A DNA stretch of 64,000 nucleotides from positions 1 to 64,000 of the forward strand of contig BPIL01000003.1 of the NCBI GenBank assembly GCA_026004095.1, read 5' to 3'. Shown piece by piece: positions 59,771-64,000 of this stretch (its first letter is position 1; the number at the start of each line of letters is the position of its first letter). A model generated the notes under the pieces. It saw nothing but the letters and a program-made list of their open reading frames with translations, ran no database searches and was not told the origin of the DNA. Source of the DNA: Meiothermus sp. (GTDB taxonomy: Bacteria; Deinococcota; Deinococci; Deinococcales; Thermaceae). Both the position numbers and the translations under genes were made by a program.

Positions 59771-61975
59771 ATGTTTGCTGCCCTGGCCCGTCTGGTTGTC
59801 CGCTACCCTGTACAGGTTGTCCTGGTCTGGCTGCTGCTGGTGTTGCTGGCCGTCCCAGCCGCCCGGCTGGCCCCGCAAAACCTGGCCGCCAACGCCAGCG
59901 ATGTGAAAAACAGCGAGGCCCAGAGGGTCTTGCAAATTTTGAACGAGTCCTTTGGCCTGCCCTCGGTTGATCGAACGGTGCTGGTAAGCGAGTCCAGCCT
60001 GCCCGCGCACGACCCCCGCTTTCGCCAGGCCTACAACCAACTGATCGCCCGGATCCAGAGCCTGGAGGGGGTGCTGCGCATCCACCGCTACGATGCGCCC
60101 AGCCCGCTCCAGCAACAAAGCCAGGACGGCAAAATAACCGCTACCCTGCTGGACACGCGTCTGGAGAACGGCGAGGCTGTGATCGAGGCTTTACGGCGTG
60201 AAGCTAAAGCCGCTCAGACACCCGAAATTCGCTTTTATGTCACCGGGGCCACCGCCGTCACCAAGGACTTTTTGCACCTGCTGGAGGCCGATGTCAAGCG
60301 CAGCGAGCTGATGGCCCTGCCCCTTACCGGGCTGGTGCTGCTCCTGGCCTTTGGCGCCCTGGTGGCGGCCGGGTTGCCCCTTTTGGTGGGGGTGGTGGCC
60401 ATCACCACCGGCCTGGCCTGCTTGTTTTTCTTGACGCTTGTGGGGGAGGTGAGCAGTTTTGCGCTTTCGGTGATTACCATGCTTTCGCTGGGGGCCGGCA
60501 TCGATTACGCCTTGCTGATGGTCAATCGCTTCCGTGAGGAACTGGCCGCGGGCCGCACGGCGCAGGCCGCCGCAGCCATCACCACCCAGACCGCCGGCCG
60601 TACGGTGGCCTCGAGCGGCCTGGTGGTGGCGATTGCCATGGGGGCCATGCTGGTGCCCGACCTGACCTTCATCCGTTCGATGGGGGTGGGCGGGGTGATG
60701 GCCATTGCCCTGACGGTGCTGGCTTCCGTCACCCTGCTCCCGGCCCTTCTGGCCTTGCTGGGCGAGCGGGTTAACGCGCCGCGCCGCTGGGCCTTCAAAC
60801 CCACCAGCAGTGGGAAGGTCAGCCCCTTCTGGGGTCGGTGGGCCAGCACGGTGATGCAGCGCCCCTGGATGTGGTCGTTTGGGGTGATGGGGCTGCTTTT
60901 GGCGCTGGCCTGGCCGGCCACCCAGATGAAACTGGGCTACACCGGCGCGTTTGGGCTGGGCCCTCATGTGGAGTCGCGCAAGGGCCTGGAACTCATCCGG
61001 CAGCTCGAGCTTGGGGGGGCGCTGGATGCCTTCGAGGTGCTGCTCGACCTGGGCGAGGAGGGCTTTACCCCCCAAAACCGGGCCCGCTGGCGGGCGCTCG
61101 AGCAGCGTATTTCCGCCTGGCCGGAGGTGCGGCTGGTGGTCTCGCCCTTCCTGGCGGGCAGGCTGGAAGGCCAGGGCGGGTTTGCCGAGCTGGTGGGTCT
61201 TACCAACCAGTACATCAGCCAGAACCGCCAGTACCTGCGTCTCACCGTAATCCCCAAGGATGCCGTCCAGGCCCCCAGCATCCCCGAATGGTATGCCCGT
61301 CTCAAGCAGGAAGCGCAGCAGGCCGGGTTTCAGCGGGTGCTGCTGGGCGGTGCCCCCATTGGCTCGATGGAGTTCACCCAGGCCCTGGTGGGGGCCATGC
61401 CCGCCGCCATCGGGACGGTTTTTGTGGCTACCTTCCTTTTGCTGGCGGTGGTCTTCCGCAGCCTGGTCATTCCGCTTAAGTCCATCCTGATGAACACCCT
61501 TACGGTGGGGGCGGCCTACGGCCTCATCACCCTGGTGTTTCAGGAAGGATTTGCGGCGGGGCTGGTGGGCGCGCCCACCGATGTAGGGGGCATTGACAGC
61601 TCGCTCCCAATCCTGATGTTTGCGGTGATTTTTGGGCTTTCCATGGACTATGAGATATTTCTGCTCTCCCGCGTGCAGGAGGCCCATCTGGCCGGGCTGG
61701 ACACCCCCCAGGCCGTGCGGTTTGCCCTCGAGCGCACCGCCGGGGTGATCAGCAGCGCCGCCCTGATCATGATTATCGTGTTCTCGGCCTTTGTGCTGGG
61801 GCAGGTGGTAGCCAACAAAACCATTGGTCTGGGGCTGGCGCTGGCGGTCTTCCTGGATGCTACCCTGGTGCGGCTGGTGCTGGTGCCAGCGGTGCTGGTG
61901 CTGGCGGGCCGGTGGAACTGGTGGCTGCCTGAGCCGCTCCGGCGGGTCATGCCCAAGGTACGCCTCGAGCTGTAG
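59771..61975 (+). CDS. MMPL family (RND-like) transporter
   Basis: Two sets of TM bundles with GAGIDYALLMVNRFREEL and FGLSMDYEIFLLSRVQEAH signatures. Confidence 0.93.
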   Translation: MFAALARLVVRYPVQVVLVWLLLVLLAVPAARLAPQNLAANASDVKNSEAQRVLQILNESFGLPSVDRTVLVSESSLPAHDPRFRQAYNQLIARIQSLEGVLRIHRYDAPSPLQQQSQDGKITATLLDTRLENGEAVIEALRREAKAAQTPEIRFYVTGATAVTKDFLHLLEADVKRSELMALPLTGLVLLLAFGALVAAGLPLLVGVVAITTGLACLFFLTLVGEVSSFALSVITMLSLGAGIDYALLMVNRFREELAAGRTAQAAAAITTQTAGRTVASSGLVVAIAMGAMLVPDLTFIRSMGVGGVMAIALTVLASVTLLPALLALLGERVNAPRRWAFKPTSSGKVSPFWGRWASTVMQRPWMWSFGVMGLLLALAWPATQMKLGYTGAFGLGPHVESRKGLELIRQLELGGALDAFEVLLDLGEEGFTPQNRARWRALEQRISAWPEVRLVVSPFLAGRLEGQGGFAELVGLTNQYISQNRQYLRLTVIPKDAVQAPSIPEWYARLKQEAQQAGFQRVLLGGAPIGSMEFTQALVGAMPAAIGTVFVATFLLLAVVFRSLVIPLKSILMNTLTVGAAYGLITLVFQEGFAAGLVGAPTDVGGIDSSLPILMFAVIFGLSMDYEIFLLSRVQEAHLAGLDTPQAVRFALERTAGVISSAALIMIIVFSAFVLGQVVANKTIGLGLALAVFLDATLVRLVLVPAVLVLAGRWNWWLPEPLRRVMPKVRLEL

Positions 61976-61987
61976 TTGCTTCCGGTA

Positions 61988-63148
61988 TCAGCGCTCCTGG
62001 GCCAGGTAACGCTCGAAGGCCAGCAGGGCCGGGTGGAGTGATTTCAGGGGCATAACCCCCAGCTTGACCAAAGCCCCCCCGCCCCGGGCCCCCAGCGGCT
62101 TGAGCACCTCCTCCCAGATGGTTTGCAGGTCTTCGCTGCGGCTGGGGTGCTTGAGCAGAACATAGCGGGCCTTGTCCTCGGCCTGGGCCACCAGCAGGGC
62201 CAGCACCCCCGGCCACTCGGCCAGGCGCTTGCCCACCATGTCCAGCACGCTATTGGGCACCTGGGCGGCTATGGTTTGCGTGGGGAACTCGGTCAGCAGG
62301 TCGCGCATGATGCGTTCGGCCAGCTCGTCCTTGAGCGCGGCGTTTTCGGCCCGCGCCCTGCGCCACTCCTCGCGCAGGTTGCCGATGGGTTTTTCGAGCT
62401 CGAGGGGGCTCGAGCTAAACCACTCCCCCAGGCGGGCCAGCAGGCGGTGCTCCTGCTCGAAGAGCTCGAGGGCCTCCCAGCCAGCCATAAAGTAGATGCG
62501 CGTGCCGCCTTTGTAGCGCTCGAACCGGGTTATTTTGATGGGCCCGGCCTCGCCGGTGCGGGCCACGTGCAGGCCGCCGCAGGCCACCTTGTCCCAGCCT
62601 TCGATCTCCACCACCCGGATAAGCCCGGTCACCTTGGGGGCGCGGCGCAGGCCGTGGGCCGGGGCCTCCGCGTCGTTGATGAAGTAGGTTCGCACCGCCG
62701 TGTTGGCATACACCGCCCAGTTGGCCAGGGCCTCGGCCTGACGGATCACCGCTTCGTCGGGTGCGCCGTCGAAGTCCATGGTGCAGACCGGGTTGAGCAT
62801 ATTGACGGCCACCACGTTCCAGCCTGCGGCCCGCAAAAAGGCCTGGCCCAGCATGTGCTCGGCGGTGTGGCGTTGCATGTGCCGGTAGCGCCGGGCCCAG
62901 TCGAGCTGGCCTACCACAAGCTGTCCTTCGGAAAGGGGGCTTTCCAGCCGGTGGATCACCTTGGCGTCCTCGAGCACCTCCAGCACCGCAACCCCCCCCA
63001 GGCGGCCCGTATCGCAGGCCTGGCCGCCCGAGGTGGGGTAGAAGAGGGTCTGATCGAGCACGGCGAAGTGCTTTTCGCCCTCGCTCCAGGCCCGCACCAC
63101 CCGGGCCTCAAACTGGCTTTCGTAGGGGCGATCCCAGTAAGCGCGCAC
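61988..63148 (-). CDS. AlaX/AlaS-like alanyl-tRNA editing protein with DHHA1-like C-terminus
   Basis: TLFYPTSGGQACDTG, RHTAEHMLGQAF (HxxxH), KVACGGLHVARTGE (CxxxH). Confidence 0.88.
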   Translation of the reverse strand: MRAYWDRPYESQFEARVVRAWSEGEKHFAVLDQTLFYPTSGGQACDTGRLGGVAVLEVLEDAKVIHRLESPLSEGQLVVGQLDWARRYRHMQRHTAEHMLGQAFLRAAGWNVVAVNMLNPVCTMDFDGAPDEAVIRQAEALANWAVYANTAVRTYFINDAEAPAHGLRRAPKVTGLIRVVEIEGWDKVACGGLHVARTGEAGPIKITRFERYKGGTRIYFMAGWEALELFEQEHRLLARLGEWFSSSPLELEKPIGNLREEWRRARAENAALKDELAERIMRDLLTEFPTQTIAAQVPNSVLDMVGKRLAEWPGVLALLVAQAEDKARYVLLKHPSRSEDLQTIWEEVLKPLGARGGGALVKLGVMPLKSLHPALLAFERYLAQER

Positions 63149-63170
63149 GCCGACAGCTTACCCAAAAACC

Positions 63171-64000
63171 TCAGGCCCCGCCCAGGTTGGGTTTGACCTT
63201 GGGCACAACGCGCGGGGGCTCTTTTTCCTCTTTGGGGGTTTCGCCGGCGGGCTCGAGGCGCTCCAGTTTCTCGCCTTCCACCACCCGTACAAACTCTTCG
63301 GCGTTCAGGGTCTCGCGCTCCAGCAGCGTCTGCGCGACCCGCTCGAGCACCTCCCTCTTTTCGGTGAGCAGGCCCAGCACCCGGTCGTGCTGCTCCTGCA
63401 ACAACTTTTGCACGGCCTCATCAATGCGCCGCGCGGTGTCCTCGGAGTACTGGCGGGTGTCGTAGCCGCCCAGGTAGGTGTCCTCGCGCACCTGGTAGGC
63501 CACCATGCCAAAGTCGGGGTGCATGCCCCACTCGGTAATCATGCGCCGGGCCAGGTCGGTGGCCTGGCGGAAGTCGTTCTCGGCCCCGGTGGTCACGTCG
63601 TCGAAAATGAGTTCCTCGGCCACCCGGCCTGCCAGGGCCACAGCGATCTGATCGGTCAGGCGCTTCTTGCTCCAGTGCAGGGTGTCCTGGCGGCTGGGCA
63701 TCATGAAGCCCATGGCCCGTCCCCGCGGCACAATGGTCACCTTGTGCACCTTGTCGGCGTGCTCGAGGAAGTGCGCCGCCAGCGCGTGCCCGGCCTCGTG
63801 GTAGGCGGTGACCTCGCGGTCTTTTTGGGTGATCACCAGGCTCTTTTTGGCGGGGCCCATCATCACCCGGTCGGCGGCTTCCTCCAGGTCTTTCATGGTG
63901 ATTTTTTTGCGGCCGTCGCGGGCGGCCAGCAGGGCCGCTTCGTTGAGCAGGTTTTCCAGATCGGCCCCCACAAAGCCGGGGGTGCGCTTGGCCAGCAGGG
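63171..64000 (-). CDS. ftsH: ATP-dependent zinc metalloprotease FtsH, partial (N-terminal part beyond window)
   Basis: TPGFVGADLENLLNEAALLAARDGRKKI, zinc motif AYHEAGHALAAHFL, FDDVTTGAENDFRQATDLARRMITEWGM. Confidence 0.97.
   Translation of the reverse strand, partial: LLAKRTPGFVGADLENLLNEAALLAARDGRKKITMKDLEEAADRVMMGPAKKSLVITQKDREVTAYHEAGHALAAHFLEHADKVHKVTIVPRGRAMGFMMPSRQDTLHWSKKRLTDQIAVALAGRVAEELIFDDVTTGAENDFRQATDLARRMITEWGMHPDFGMVAYQVREDTYLGGYDTRQYSEDTARRIDEAVQKLLQEQHDRVLGLLTEKREVLERVAQTLLERETLNAEEFVRVVEGEKLERLEPAGETPKEEKEPPRVVPKVKPNLGGA

Noticed and set aside
60191-61687. 498-aa minus ORF opposite the MMPL transporter
   Set aside because: Shadow ORF; low-complexity His/Gln/Gly composition and the sense frame encodes a recognisable MMPL protein.

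Overview
High-GC bacterial chromosome window, most likely Thermaceae and Meiothermus-like (inferred from the SLH/beta-barrel S-layer protein, the degenerate PriA, leaderless -10 promoters and codon style; not verified by any search). It is a mostly housekeeping, gene-dense backbone: priA, recF, a DUF721/DciA-like gene, ilvE, glmS, slpA-like, uvrB, ndk, a PpiC/SurA-like foldase, nfi, an acyl-CoA synthetase, an M20 peptidase, a TolC-TolC / MacA-MacB-like export cluster, FtsX-type ABC genes, yvcK-rapZ, an FKBP, rlmN, alaS, ruvX, mltG, an MMPL transporter, an AlaX-like editing protein and ftsH (cut by the window end), plus three tRNAs and several MFS transporters. Accessory elements: a VapBC-type pair, a solitary Phd-like antitoxin abutting uvrB, a RES/Xre-type toxin-antitoxin pair, one complete IS5-like element inserted exactly at the stop codon of a Tat-signal MBL-fold gene, and a lower-GC islet at about 33.96-35.4 kb. 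The islet carries a small protein with a double-glycine type leader (LEQIHGG) directly followed by a CPBP intramembrane protease. It splits an export operon and is my best candidate for an undescribed peptide-processing/export system. Other notable points: PriA lacking helicase motifs, RapZ lacking the Walker A lysine, a GGDEF-like protein with a broken signature, a strongly over-represented CTCGAG palindrome used in all reading frames, multiple leaderless promoters, and four +1 frameshifts in two tight clusters (genes at 0-1.6 kb, and alaS/ruvX).
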